NCBI RefSeq assembly: GCF_030929615.1
Contig: NZ_JAVFVU010000003.1
Location: forward strand, 287,163 to 351,162
From: Dyadobacter sp. LHD-138
GTDB taxonomy: Bacteria > Bacteroidota > Bacteroidia > Cytophagales > Spirosomataceae
Direction of reading: 5' to 3'
Length of the DNA: 64,000 nt
Shown here: piece by piece, positions 35,213-44,949 of the stretch
Numbering within the stretch: the stretch's first letter is position 1
Layout: each line of letters starts with the position of its first letter
Notes under the pieces: model-generated
What the model saw: only the letters and a program-made list of their open reading frames with translations
What the model was told of the DNA's origin: nothing
Database searches by the model: none
Made by a program: the position numbers and the translations under genes

Positions 35213-38200
35213 TTAAAGTTCGCCCAAAGACAAAACCACGTTGCCGTTGATAATGATGACAACTTTTCTGAGCCAGGCATTTTTTTGCGTGAACTCTCCG
35301 AATAATTTATTTGCATCACGCTCTCCCAACCCGGAAACTTTCACCGCCTTAATTTGCATTTTTGTCCCAAGCCTGTCCTCTATCGCCTGCATTACGTTCG
35401 CCGCCCGGGCTGCGCTGAGCGCCAGATTGTAGCTGCTATCTCCCGAGGCATCCGTATGTCCGTAAATTTCCAGTTTACTATCCCTATCCGAAAAAGCGGC
35501 GAGTTCTTCTGAGCATAACCGCCCGACCGCTTCTATGCCACCAGCTGTTAACGCAGCATCGTCATGTTTAAAATAAGCCAGATCTGTCAGTTCATACCGG
35601 CTGGAAAATGTTTCAGGCATGGGGACTGCAACAACCTCGACATTTGTTGTTTGTGACTTAATCTCACCTGTATACATTGTAATGCTGGGTAGCAAATCAA
35701 AAATACTTACCGAAGTATCGTCATCATGGGAGATATCAATGCTGTCGGGCATATCCAAAAGACTTGACTCCGAAAATTCCAGTTTACCTTTGCCTTTTCC
35801 TTTTACCAGGATGATCTTCCCGGTCAAAAATCCGACTTTTGTCCCTCCCTTGTTGCCGTTTCCCAGCGATATTGCCAGTGGCAGTTCAGAAACAGCTGCT
35901 TCGGTAACTTGGACGAATGCGTCAGAAAAGTCCGTCTCGTAGTAGCCAATGGAGCTTTCCACTTCTCCTTCCAATCCCGCCGACATGCCAATCTTCGGAA
36001 CCCATTTGCCAGGACTCAGAGAAAGCTGAGCGCTCCAGAGCACGATCGGGAAAGATTTTGTTGTCGTTGCCGAGTTCCATTTTGTAGCTGATGGATATTT
36101 GGAATAATCCGTATTGTTGGTAATCGTGGCAGTTCCTGAACTTCTTGAAAAAGGTCCCACGCCTATTGATGAAAGTTTTATTTCAATTTTGTACCGGTAT
36201 AGAACCTGTGGTTTCACCGGCTCGACTCCGTAGCGTTCACAAAATGCCTGATTTTGTAATGTTCCATACGCGTCCCGATAATCTTCCATCATCCTTCTGA
36301 TCCAATACAATTTCGAGCCGTATTCTTTATCTGATGCAGGCCGCCAACGTGCTTTTTTGGAAAAATATTGGACGAGGTAGTACTCAAATACCGGTTGATA
36401 CATGACAGGCAGATAAGTGTTCCTGCCAAGACCATAATTTATGTCGGAAGCGGCAAATAACGAATCAAAGTATGCTGATAACTTGCTCTTTCTGATGGAT
36501 GGTTGCGTCTCATCCTCGCTGTAAAAATTGGTTAGCGCCTTCTCAATTGAAGCTTCCTTCGCAGCGATCGAACCTATAAAATCCTTGATATTCTTTGTGA
36601 GCGGATGACTCCATGCGAGCGGAAGCAGTAGTTTTAGTGAGCCTGAATTATCGGCCAGAGCGCCCATCATTCGCGAAGAAATGGAAGAAACCTGCCGGCT
36701 TAGCTCAAAAATCCCCTGGTATATGATGACAGGATTAGCTGAAGAATTGTCTATGATCAATAATTGCAACTGGCCACCACCTCCGCGCTTCGCTATCCTG
36801 ACAGTTCTTTGGGGATAGAGATACCCGGTAGCAACGCCATTGGCATCCATTTTACAGAAGAATCCAACAACTGTATCCCGCAAATCCCTCACCTTTTTAT
36901 CCAGAAGGGTATAATTTTCTATTGCTGAATTTAATACCCAGCACAATTTGCCTGATACATAGCTCCCCGACTGATTCAGGATCAGGTTTGCTCCTGCTAC
37001 ACCAATTTTGTCCTGAGCATGAAGCGTCTGATATTTTCCAGTCAGATCAGCTACCGGCCTGTCAGGTGACGGCTCCGAAAGTGTCAAATTTCTATTTGTG
37101 CCGCCTTGCGGTGACTTCGGCGGAACCAGTGTATTCGAGTATCCATTCGCCTTAAATACGCTGCGGATAATTCCCAACATCTGATCATAAAATACCTTTT
37201 CCGACTTATTCCCTCTCCAGTCGAAATACGTATCCGCCTCGATCTTATGTCTTGGATATTCATTAAACTTAAAAAAATATCTATCCCGCATTGCCTGCAA
37301 AAAAGGTCGTTTGTCGGGCTGCTTTTCAAGGTAAAACAATGACCCCGGCTGATTCATATTCGACCATTCCTGCGGATGCACCATCAATATTTTAGTTCTA
37401 TCGACGAATTTGTCCAGGGAATTGATATTTCTAAGATAGAATCGCGCAAGACATCCATAAGTAGAATAAGCCAGCGCATAAAGAATGACCTGTTCGCTCG
37501 GTGCGTTTTTATACATGAGTGAGATGATCGTGCCGAGTTCAGACGACCAATCTACGCCAAAGTTCTTGATATAATATTTGGTGATAATATTCCCAAGCAG
37601 ATCGGCAGTGGCGCGGTGCATTTCTTTCCCGTAATCTGAATACGCCGGCTCAGATATCAGGTTTTTAAAGCTGATACAAAAATTAATTGCGTTTTGCTTG
37701 TTGCTTTCATTGTTAAGAATGTAGGATGTTATTCTCTGGGCATTTTCTGGAAGTGCACCAGCTCCGGTTTTGATTTCAGGCTTAACATCCAGCGTCATCG
37801 TAGAAGCGCCGATCCCTATCCGGATATTTTCATCGCAACTAACCAGGGCAGCTATTGCCAATTCGTGAATGTTGGACTGGATATCACTGACAGACATTTT
37901 AACTCCCCGTCCTCTAATATGTGGATTCCGCAAGTATGTGTCACTGGTTTGTGAGGATGAAAGCTTTAAAAATTTCCGCAGATAGCCGGGTGAGTAGTAC
38001 CCGTCTATAATGGATACCGGCTTTTTTAAAAAGCTCCTTAATTTCTGTACGTTTGCAACCAAATCCGGATCGATTCTTGCGTATGCCCAGCTTTTCTCCC
38101 CTGTCAATTCCGATCGCGCGAATTCCCTTACTGTAAAATTAGCGCTGATTTTTGAGCCTTGATTTGTTTTGTCTATGACCAGTAATGCATTATACGACAA

Positions 38201-38461
38201 GACAGGCTCTTTATATTCTTCTGAATTCTCAATTTCTACGCCGGCCTTTTTGAATACGACATCACCGACTTTAACCTCAGTCAGGAAAGACTGCCAGTTT
38301 ACCAAAAACCCCTCCGTATCTGGTTCCGGATCATTTGAAGAGTCGAACGTATTCGTTTCTGCTTCTTCAATGAAAGGTTGTCGGATAGGAGGTGAGTTCC
38401 AACTACCGGTGTCTGATTCCTCAGTCTCAACGGAAACAGTATTGATAAACGGAGATTCCAT
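35213..38461 (-). CDS. Large protein with M15-like segment and C-terminal OmpA-like domain
   Basis: The 1,082-residue protein begins MESPFINTVSVETEESDTGSWNSPPIRQPFIEE, sharing the SPF-type motif with neighbours. Near residue 135 PVSIIDGYYSPGYLR with HIRGRGVKMSVS looks like an inactive M15-type fold. Residues about 470-560 (LTGKYQTLHAQDKIGVAGANLILNQSGSYVSGKLCW) suggest a beta-rich domain. The C-terminus (about 990-1080: KLEIYGHTDASGDSSYNLALSAARAANVMQAI) is an OmpA-family peptidoglycan-binding domain. No signal peptide is seen. Fourteen bp separate it from the next gene. Function is unknown; cell-wall association is inferred from the OmpA domain. Confidence 0.6.
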   Translation of the reverse strand: MESPFINTVSVETEESDTGSWNSPPIRQPFIEEAETNTFDSSNDPEPDTEGFLVNWQSFLTEVKVGDVVFKKAGVEIENSEEYKEPVLSYNALLVIDKTNQGSKISANFTVREFARSELTGEKSWAYARIDPDLVANVQKLRSFLKKPVSIIDGYYSPGYLRKFLKLSSSQTSDTYLRNPHIRGRGVKMSVSDIQSNIHELAIAALVSCDENIRIGIGASTMTLDVKPEIKTGAGALPENAQRITSYILNNESNKQNAINFCISFKNLISEPAYSDYGKEMHRATADLLGNIITKYYIKNFGVDWSSELGTIISLMYKNAPSEQVILYALAYSTYGCLARFYLRNINSLDKFVDRTKILMVHPQEWSNMNQPGSLFYLEKQPDKRPFLQAMRDRYFFKFNEYPRHKIEADTYFDWRGNKSEKVFYDQMLGIIRSVFKANGYSNTLVPPKSPQGGTNRNLTLSEPSPDRPVADLTGKYQTLHAQDKIGVAGANLILNQSGSYVSGKLCWVLNSAIENYTLLDKKVRDLRDTVVGFFCKMDANGVATGYLYPQRTVRIAKRGGGGQLQLLIIDNSSANPVIIYQGIFELSRQVSSISSRMMGALADNSGSLKLLLPLAWSHPLTKNIKDFIGSIAAKEASIEKALTNFYSEDETQPSIRKSKLSAYFDSLFAASDINYGLGRNTYLPVMYQPVFEYYLVQYFSKKARWRPASDKEYGSKLYWIRRMMEDYRDAYGTLQNQAFCERYGVEPVKPQVLYRYKIEIKLSSIGVGPFSRSSGTATITNNTDYSKYPSATKWNSATTTKSFPIVLWSAQLSLSPGKWVPKIGMSAGLEGEVESSIGYYETDFSDAFVQVTEAAVSELPLAISLGNGNKGGTKVGFLTGKIILVKGKGKGKLEFSESSLLDMPDSIDISHDDDTSVSIFDLLPSITMYTGEIKSQTTNVEVVAVPMPETFSSRYELTDLAYFKHDDAALTAGGIEAVGRLCSEELAAFSDRDSKLEIYGHTDASGDSSYNLALSAARAANVMQAIEDRLGTKMQIKAVKVSGLGERDANKLFGEFTQKNAWLRKVVIIINGNVVLSLGEL

Positions 38462-38531
38462 TTTTAAAATGTTTAGATATAGAAGTAATCAATGTTCCTG
38501 ATGGTCACGCCTGATCCTCAAATACCTTTGA

Positions 38532-39812
38532 TCAATTCAAACTTTGAGACACCTTGGTTCCATTAGATTGCACGCGAACCGTACCGGTGATATTAGCCTG
38601 GGGATTTTTGATGTTATGACCCGTGGCTTTTTCCCAGTTGTTGATAATTGTGAGAAAATCTGACATATAGTTCGCCTGGATAGAAGGTGCCGCCGGAGGA
38701 TTTAGACTTGACATAATGTTTTGCATGCTCGCATCATTGTCCAGGATACCCCCTGCTTCAATTGTGGTGAGAATGGTCGATGCTGCGCCTGCCATTTCAA
38801 ATAATGCCTGGCATTTACTGTGAGCAGATATTCCGACCTTATTTCCAATTTTAATCAATCTCTCCCCGATTGTACTCGACTGGCAATTCAGGAAATTCAC
38901 GACAGGTGTATCGTCAGATATGATAAAGGCAAACCAGGACGTAATCAGGACAGATGAATATTCTTCTCTCGACAAGCTCAAATTGGCGTAAGAGTTTAAT
39001 GTAACATTTCCACGTCGTGCGATGAGTACCTCCCTGAGTTCCTGCGCCAGGTCGACGATAATATTAATATCAGAAGTATTGGCCCCGGTCGCATTTCTTG
39101 CATTGATATATCCCTGCCAGATCTCGGACAAATATTTTTCGAAGAGAACGATAAATTGCTGATTGGATGATTTTGACTTGTAGTACTCTACTGAATTGTT
39201 GGTACTGATATCGCCAAATGCGAGATCCATGCCGAACAATCTGTGATATGCGTTACGTCTGCTGGCATCGGCACTTGGCCTAATTAGGCTTCGCAAGTTC
39301 GAGGTCCGTGGAGTGTCGCTTTTGAAGAATAATCTTTCTGAATTTTGGATCCAGTTGAATACTTCGGAATTATCTGCGATCCCGAAGTCCTCGTCGTAAA
39401 GATATCGTTCCATAAATCGCTGAAATATTTGCAAAATTCTGGTGTTTTCCAGAAAGTAAGCATAAATCAAATGATAATGGGTAGACTCTTCAAATGAAGA
39501 ATATCTTATAGCTCCGGCGGCAACAGGCGTATTTATCGCAGCAACGCCATTCGAGTCATAGTTAACCTGACCATTCAGATCAAACCAATGCCTCTGAATT
39601 GAGCGTTCGATAATCGTAGGATCAGCGTATGCACAGTAGCTCATTTTATCGTCAAGTCTGTATGCGTAGAGTGGTGTTACAGCTCCGCCTATATTAACGG
39701 GTGGTGCAATGACCGTCGGCGGAATATAATCACTGACGATTAGAGTTGGCGGTGGATTTGGAAGCAAAAGACTCGTTTGATTTGCGTATATGATGTTATC
39801 TAGAATATCCAT
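38532..39812 (-). CDS. Hypothetical protein of the exoprotein operon
   Basis: The 426-residue protein has no recognised domain. It is rich in Asn, Ser and aromatic residues, with a proline-rich start (LLPNPPPTLIVSDYIPPTVIAPPVNIGG) and a mostly helical middle (LFEKYLSEIWQGYINARNATG, LAQELREVLIARRGN). It ends with a Thr/Ser/Asn tail. There is no signal peptide or membrane segment. It lies between the OmpA-domain gene (70 bp) and a small coiled-coil gene (29 bp) and is probably co-transcribed. Confidence 0.55.
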   Translation of the reverse strand: MDILDNIIYANQTSLLLPNPPPTLIVSDYIPPTVIAPPVNIGGAVTPLYAYRLDDKMSYCAYADPTIIERSIQRHWFDLNGQVNYDSNGVAAINTPVAAGAIRYSSFEESTHYHLIYAYFLENTRILQIFQRFMERYLYDEDFGIADNSEVFNWIQNSERLFFKSDTPRTSNLRSLIRPSADASRRNAYHRLFGMDLAFGDISTNNSVEYYKSKSSNQQFIVLFEKYLSEIWQGYINARNATGANTSDINIIVDLAQELREVLIARRGNVTLNSYANLSLSREEYSSVLITSWFAFIISDDTPVVNFLNCQSSTIGERLIKIGNKVGISAHSKCQALFEMAGAASTILTTIEAGGILDNDASMQNIMSSLNPPAAPSIQANYMSDFLTIINNWEKATGHNIKNPQANITGTVRVQSNGTKVSQSLN

Positions 39813-39841
39813 TTCGATTATTAGCGATTTAGTTATTTATG

Positions 39842-40234
39842 TTATTTTTTCACTTGTCTCGTAGCAGGCGCTTTGTAATTCCCTGTTTTGGTTGGTCTGA
39901 TAACAACAGCACCTTGTCTTGAAAATGATAATGCTTTCTGTACGATCTCATCGTCTGCAGAATGGCCTGTATCGCCTTTGCTTTTAGCAATAATCAGCCG
40001 GCACTGTTCGATTTTCGAGTTGATGTCCTTTTCGATGTTGTTCAAATTTGAATGCGTAGAATTGAGTTTTTCTAACGTCAGATCCTGATCCAGATATCCT
40101 TCCAGTTTATCATATTGCGATTGTTTTTTTGTTACGTACCGATAAATTGCATCGATCGCATTTTTATCTTCCAGCGATAACACAGCCAACTGAGCTGCTT
40201 GTATCTGTAACAGCGTGTCGAGAGACTCTTTCAT
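39842..40234 (-). CDS. Small coiled-coil protein of the exoprotein operon
   Basis: The 130-residue protein is almost entirely helical with heptad-like patterns (LQIQAAQLAVLSLEDKNAIDAIYRYVTKKQ and LNSTHSNLNNIEKDINSKIEQCRLIIAKSK), then a basic tail (RPTKTGNYKAPATRQVKK). I do not recognise the family. It could be an adaptor or chaperone-like partner of the larger proteins. It lies 20 bp after the zinc-peptidase gene and 29 bp before the 426-residue gene. Confidence 0.55.
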   Translation of the reverse strand: MKESLDTLLQIQAAQLAVLSLEDKNAIDAIYRYVTKKQSQYDKLEGYLDQDLTLEKLNSTHSNLNNIEKDINSKIEQCRLIIAKSKGDTGHSADDEIVQKALSFSRQGAVVIRPTKTGNYKAPATRQVKK

Positions 40235-40254
40235 TATAGTAAGATTTTAAGTTC

Positions 40255-41511
40255 CTAATTCAATTCAATTGCAAACCCGAGCTTAATCATCCAATCCTCC
40301 TGCTGTTTGTAAAGCGATTGGAGATCACCCGTACCCAGCCCTATTTTGTAGCCATTCAACGCCAGCAAACGGAGGCTTTCTTTCCAGATCCAGGCATGCG
40401 ATGTAAATAGTGCCGGACCGGCCAGATATTCAAGTTTGTTCAGTTCCAATGGCCCGGCGCGATTCGGATTAATAATCTCTGCCAAAGCTTTTCCATCAAA
40501 TGCACGGTAGTTCATTTTAAGGAGGATCCGGACCACGTCCGGAAGCGCGGCAACACATTTTCTTATAAGTGGAATCGATGAATGGCTGACCAGATCAAGG
40601 TCGTAGTCGTTCTGGAATGCCTCAGCCAGATCGTCCCACGGACCACTGCCATAAAACTCCCTGCACATAGTAACGTTCATCAATACACGCAAGTAAGAAA
40701 TTGGATGAGGATCGTGCGCGTGGTACGCAAATACCGCTCCGGGAGTACCGCTGACCACGTCCGAAAGTGCTGCCACCGCAGCAAAGCCGGTATGTACAAA
40801 AGCAAAAGCATCCGCAGCCATTTCAGAAGACCAGCTGCTAAATGCACTGGAAACATCGTCTCCATAATCTACCAGTTTTGTTTGCAATGCCTGAGCCAAT
40901 TCTTCATTCCAGTTGAGCATGTGTGCGACCTGATGTCCGGTTTCATGTATGATAGCGGTGGGACGATAAAGATTGTGCTGTGTCACTTTGATTGCCGCAA
41001 CCGGACTGATCCTGCCATCCCACAACTTTAGCCCTGCTTTGAGAATAGATGCCCCAACCCCTTTATCGACATATGTCAGCACAAGCGGTGCTTTCCTGCC
41101 AAGTGGTTCCAGCAGTTCCTGCATACTTTTGATACAGAGAATATCACAGGCACGCAGTAATGCAGCCAATCTCGGAGTGGTCCTCGAATTGATGGCCACT
41201 GTGTAAAACTGTATCGTTTCTTCTGCTTTCAGATATTTGTCGCGCAGCTGTAAAAGTCCACGTTTCACACTCCGCATATTTTCCTGCTCTGCACCGTTTT
41301 CAAGCTGATTTTTGAGGGCTGTGGCAAAAGCGAGCACTTCTTCGATACTTTGCCTGAACGACTCTTTCAACAACGTTTCCATCGCGTGGTCTATTCCCTG
41401 CCAGGCATTAGCGGACGCCAGATTTTCTATGACTGACAGCCTCGTTGCGGCCATGAACCAGTGGTTTACCTGCCGTGTCAACGACCTGTTAATAGATTCG
41501 ATAGCGTACAT
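40255..41511 (-). CDS. Putative zinc metallopeptidase (HExxH)
   Basis: The 418-residue protein has an N-terminal helical half. At about residue 190 it carries AIIHETGHQVAHML, a gluzincin-like HExxH zinc-binding motif, and about 45 residues later SSEMAADAFAFVHTGFAAV, whose glutamate can be the third ligand. It lacks a signal peptide. Its place in an operon with peptidoglycan-binding and M15-like proteins suggests it processes those proteins or acts outside the cell; both are inferences. Confidence 0.65.
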   Translation of the reverse strand: MYAIESINRSLTRQVNHWFMAATRLSVIENLASANAWQGIDHAMETLLKESFRQSIEEVLAFATALKNQLENGAEQENMRSVKRGLLQLRDKYLKAEETIQFYTVAINSRTTPRLAALLRACDILCIKSMQELLEPLGRKAPLVLTYVDKGVGASILKAGLKLWDGRISPVAAIKVTQHNLYRPTAIIHETGHQVAHMLNWNEELAQALQTKLVDYGDDVSSAFSSWSSEMAADAFAFVHTGFAAVAALSDVVSGTPGAVFAYHAHDPHPISYLRVLMNVTMCREFYGSGPWDDLAEAFQNDYDLDLVSHSSIPLIRKCVAALPDVVRILLKMNYRAFDGKALAEIINPNRAGPLELNKLEYLAGPALFTSHAWIWKESLRLLALNGYKIGLGTGDLQSLYKQQEDWMIKLGFAIELN

Positions 41512-41534
41512 GGAATGATCCTTAAGTTAAATGT

Positions 41535-44060
41535 TTAGTCAAATTTCTTGTCTGCAACAATGCTCAGATCCGGCGCAGAAATAGCGGGGATGCTGAGATC
41601 TTTCAGACTCCCAATCGAAAAGTCTCCCCGTATCGCGCTGATGGCCGCTTTGATCGCCGACATTCCCTGCACATTGGTCCAAAGCAATTTGATCGTTACC
41701 CCGTCCTGAGGTTGCGCCTGAGCAGTTTTGAACTCCGTAGCCCGTGCCTTGAAAAATGCAAGTACCGCATCGTAGGCTTTGCTGCTCAGCTTTTCAACGA
41801 GCGCCTCCACGATCTTACTGATGATCTCCTTGCCGGCTATCTTGCCGAGCGCGTCCAATGGTGCGAACTGTTCCTGCTGGTCGCCGATATTTTCGAGATA
41901 TAGTTCCGGCATCGCTTCATGCACAATCTTCACCTTACTCGCGATATTTTTCTTCAAAATATCTTTCAAAACAACTTTCAATGCATTGCGAACATGCATC
42001 GCAGCCCCGAGGTAATCGCTTTTGTTCAAACTTTCCACGATTCCTAATGCGTCCTCTTCACTGAAATAATAGTTTAGCCTGATCTCGGACCTGACAAAAT
42101 TCAGTATTGCCTGTACGTCAGCTGAACGGCTTTCGATCCCGGTGGCCGGCTGTCCGTTTTCTGTGGTACGATGGTCGGTTCGTTTTACTTGTGGCAGCCG
42201 CAGTCTCGCCCCGTCGATTTCGAGGTAGTAGAATCGCTGACCCTCTGCTTTACGGAAACGGGTGGCTGTTTTCCTGGGAGACACATCTTTGCCCAAAGAA
42301 GGCTCTTTAAGAAGCATTGTCGATGCCTGCAAGGTAAGTGGCAGTAATTGCACCCATGCTCTTGGTTGCCTTGCATTTAGTCCGGGTAGATTCTCGAACC
42401 GGCTGATTGCCGTGAGTTTCCCACCATTCGATACTTCATAAACATGCACTTTCGCCTTTACCGGTTTCGATGCATCAATGCCGTATTTGTCTTTTAGGAA
42501 ATTTGCCAGAGGCAGGTTGCGATAAGTTTGTACGCTAGCCGCTGTTTTGGGGTCTATCGTAATTTCATAAACATGTGTAAATTTCTTGTATGCCTTCACC
42601 GGATTTTTCAGTGGCAACGACACCCATAATGCCTTGTGTTTTGTCGGTCTTAATTCTTCACGGATATACTGAGGTGGAAAATGGTCAGCTGCAGCCTGCT
42701 CAAAGGCTTCAAGCAAATGCATGGTCAGCTCTTCATTGTCATTGAGGGAAGCTTCCTGCAATTGTGTCATGTTCTGAATAGTACCTTCGATCGTGTTCGC
42801 GATGGCTTCGTAGGCCATATCCGTACGTCCGTTGTCGCTGGTTTCAAAGCCGATAGCACTCATACCAACATCAATAATGCTCGCAGCCAGCGGTTTGGCC
42901 ACATTCGCCGGAACATATTTGGCGACCAGCTTGGCAAGCAAACCGGCCAGAAAATTGATCACCTTCTGCCGTCCGATAATTCCGAGCGCTATTTTCACTA
43001 CTGGTTGAAGAGCAATTAACGCAGCGGGAAGGAATTTTTCAATGGCCGGTGCAGGACTTTCACCGGGCTCTAGTGTTTGTAATTCATTAATAAACTGTTC
43101 CCTGGCTGCATAATAAGGTTGCTGCTCCTGATATCCACCCGTTTCATAACTGCTCAGCCGATCTATATTTTCAAATGAGAACTCATATTCTGAAACGATC
43201 TGGTCAGTCTCCATTTCATCGGACGAAAAGACGAGTTGCGCGATGTTGTTGTCCAGCTCAGTCTGAATGTTGTCAAGTTCTGTTCCTTCCTCTTCTGCTT
43301 CGGGATAGGCTTCTGCCCGGACGTCAATTTTAAGAAATTTCTTAGCCAGCGTTTGGGCGTAGGGGCGCAGATTTTGCGGTAATTTGCCAATAGCGAATTT
43401 GAGTACTTTCTGCAACAACGGGTTGATGAGACTTTTGATCTTGCCCAGGACAATGTTGAGTGGCATTATCTTTCCAACTGCTGCGATACCCTTTTTGGCC
43501 AGGTCTATCCCTTTACTTACCACTGATTTGACCTTCTTGAAAATCTTGCCAAAAAACTGCTCTTGTACCGGACTGAAATTACCATGATTAAATTCGAGCC
43601 GGTCAAAAAAGCTTTCGAATTCGGTGAGAGTGTGATCTGCCAGATTATTACCAGAATAATGCTGTGCGACGCGATCAATCATGCTATGAGTTTCTCGCAG
43701 CAGGGGATCAAAATACTCGTTCGTCTGCCGGGTTACAAAAGGAATATAATTATTTCCCATTGCAAGTTCATCGGAAACTTTGCTGCGCCAGGTGTCTTCC
43801 AGTTCATTACCCAGATCATACAATGTTTCTGTAAATTCCGCATCATTTAATTCGGATAATAAACTCACATAATCCTCAGCAGACCGGTTGGAAACAGTTT
43901 TTTCAGATGCTTCATATGTTCGTGAAAAAGGGCTGTCTATTTTAAATTCATAATTATTAGATCGCAGGTCAGTTTCAACAAGATATCCTTCTTCTTTGGT
44001 GAAAATATCTGAGAAAGGCGTTTCATATTGGCTCACCAAGCCATTTAAATTTCTGTCCAT
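41535..44060 (-). CDS. Large protein with lysine-rich amphipathic segment, exoprotein operon
   Basis: From ATG 44060 the protein is 841 residues; ATG 44117 would add 19. The N-terminus has two SPF-like motifs (YETPFSDIF, DSPFSRTYEAS). Residues about 165-260 are unusual: SPVQEQFFGKIFKKVKSVVS then repeated Lys/hydrophobic patterns like GIDLAKKGIAAVGKIM and LQKVLKFAIGKL, resembling membrane-active peptides. Another hydrophobic stretch follows near residue 370 (VVKIALGIIGRQKVINFLAGLLAKLV). The C-terminal half contains a transthyretin-like or beta-rich segment (KAKVHVYEVSNGGKLTAISRFENLPGLNAR) and a domain about residues 650-820. No family is recognised. It is the second gene of the operon. Confidence 0.55.
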   Translation of the reverse strand: MDRNLNGLVSQYETPFSDIFTKEEGYLVETDLRSNNYEFKIDSPFSRTYEASEKTVSNRSAEDYVSLLSELNDAEFTETLYDLGNELEDTWRSKVSDELAMGNNYIPFVTRQTNEYFDPLLRETHSMIDRVAQHYSGNNLADHTLTEFESFFDRLEFNHGNFSPVQEQFFGKIFKKVKSVVSKGIDLAKKGIAAVGKIMPLNIVLGKIKSLINPLLQKVLKFAIGKLPQNLRPYAQTLAKKFLKIDVRAEAYPEAEEEGTELDNIQTELDNNIAQLVFSSDEMETDQIVSEYEFSFENIDRLSSYETGGYQEQQPYYAAREQFINELQTLEPGESPAPAIEKFLPAALIALQPVVKIALGIIGRQKVINFLAGLLAKLVAKYVPANVAKPLAASIIDVGMSAIGFETSDNGRTDMAYEAIANTIEGTIQNMTQLQEASLNDNEELTMHLLEAFEQAAADHFPPQYIREELRPTKHKALWVSLPLKNPVKAYKKFTHVYEITIDPKTAASVQTYRNLPLANFLKDKYGIDASKPVKAKVHVYEVSNGGKLTAISRFENLPGLNARQPRAWVQLLPLTLQASTMLLKEPSLGKDVSPRKTATRFRKAEGQRFYYLEIDGARLRLPQVKRTDHRTTENGQPATGIESRSADVQAILNFVRSEIRLNYYFSEEDALGIVESLNKSDYLGAAMHVRNALKVVLKDILKKNIASKVKIVHEAMPELYLENIGDQQEQFAPLDALGKIAGKEIISKIVEALVEKLSSKAYDAVLAFFKARATEFKTAQAQPQDGVTIKLLWTNVQGMSAIKAAISAIRGDFSIGSLKDLSIPAISAPDLSIVADKKFD

Positions 44061-44148
44061 AGGGAAAAACAATTTAATAAAATGAAAAAGATCACTTTGT
44101 AAAATTGCTTCGTTCAATTGACTTGATCAATCCCGCAAAAGGGGGATT

Positions 44149-44598
44149 TTATTCCTTGTCAAAAAATGTCTGATGATAGTGATGGATTAAAGCAGCCGTA
44201 TTTTTCGCACCGGTTTTTTCAAGAATGTTCTTTCGGTGCGATTTGACCGTTTCGAAGCTTATAAAGAGTTTTTCCGCAATCTGGTTATTTGTTAATCCCT
44301 GCATGATCAACCCAAGGACTTCAATCTCCCGGATACTAAGATTTGCCGGTCTAACGTCCGATTTTGTAACGGTCAGTTTTTTAATTGCATGAATGAAGAA
44401 CTCTGGATCTCTAGTCTGAACTCTGATAATTAATTTGCACGATGCCGCGAAATTTCGGCTCAAAGAAAGTATTTGTCGAACCTTTGCAACCAACTTTTCT
44501 TCTGAATCCACATGTAAACCTTCCGACGAAAAAAAGACGATGTCCTCGCTTTTTTCTCCGGCAAATGAACATACGTTAAGAGAGATTGTTGTTGCCAT
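44149..44598 (-). CDS. LuxR-family helix-turn-helix regulator
   Basis: The 149-residue protein ends in a clear LuxR/FixJ DNA-binding domain, LSIREIEVLGLIMQGLTNNQIAEKLFISFETVKSHRKNILEKTGAKNTAALIHH. The N-terminal about 85 residues keep the size of a shortened receiver-like fold but lack the phosphorylated aspartate, so it is probably not a standard response regulator. It is the first gene of the operon that runs to 32811 (31-90 bp before the next start) and likely controls it. The divergent MBL-fold gene begins 352 bp away. Confidence 0.8.
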   Translation of the reverse strand: MATTISLNVCSFAGEKSEDIVFFSSEGLHVDSEEKLVAKVRQILSLSRNFAASCKLIIRVQTRDPEFFIHAIKKLTVTKSDVRPANLSIREIEVLGLIMQGLTNNQIAEKLFISFETVKSHRKNILEKTGAKNTAALIHHYHQTFFDKE

Positions 44599-44949
44599 TT
44601 GACAATGAAAAATTCCTCTAAAAAAACTCCAAAAATAAATAAACGAAAGTGCATTAATGCTTAAGGATAAGTGAGTCCTGTCAAAAGAATTATTTAATGC
44701 CGGGTGGGTTGCAGCATTAAATGTAATGAACTAAAAATGAAAAGGAAAGGCAAACTTATTAACCGTAAAAAAACAATTTTGCGCACGACCTAATTGTAAT
44801 CGACTGTACCATTACTTTAACTTTTACAACTTTTCAGACACCCAATCACACTCATAATCAATAAATTACCGTATAGTAAGTTCATGTTTGCATCCATTGG
44901 AATCAAGCTGCCTTTTACGAAATTACATGCTCGATTTAAATAGACTCAA
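44599..44949. other. Divergent intergenic promoter region
   Basis: This gap between the LuxR-type gene and the MBL-fold gene holds no gene. It is AT-rich and should carry both promoters; I could not single out convincing -33/-7 boxes. Confidence 0.4.
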
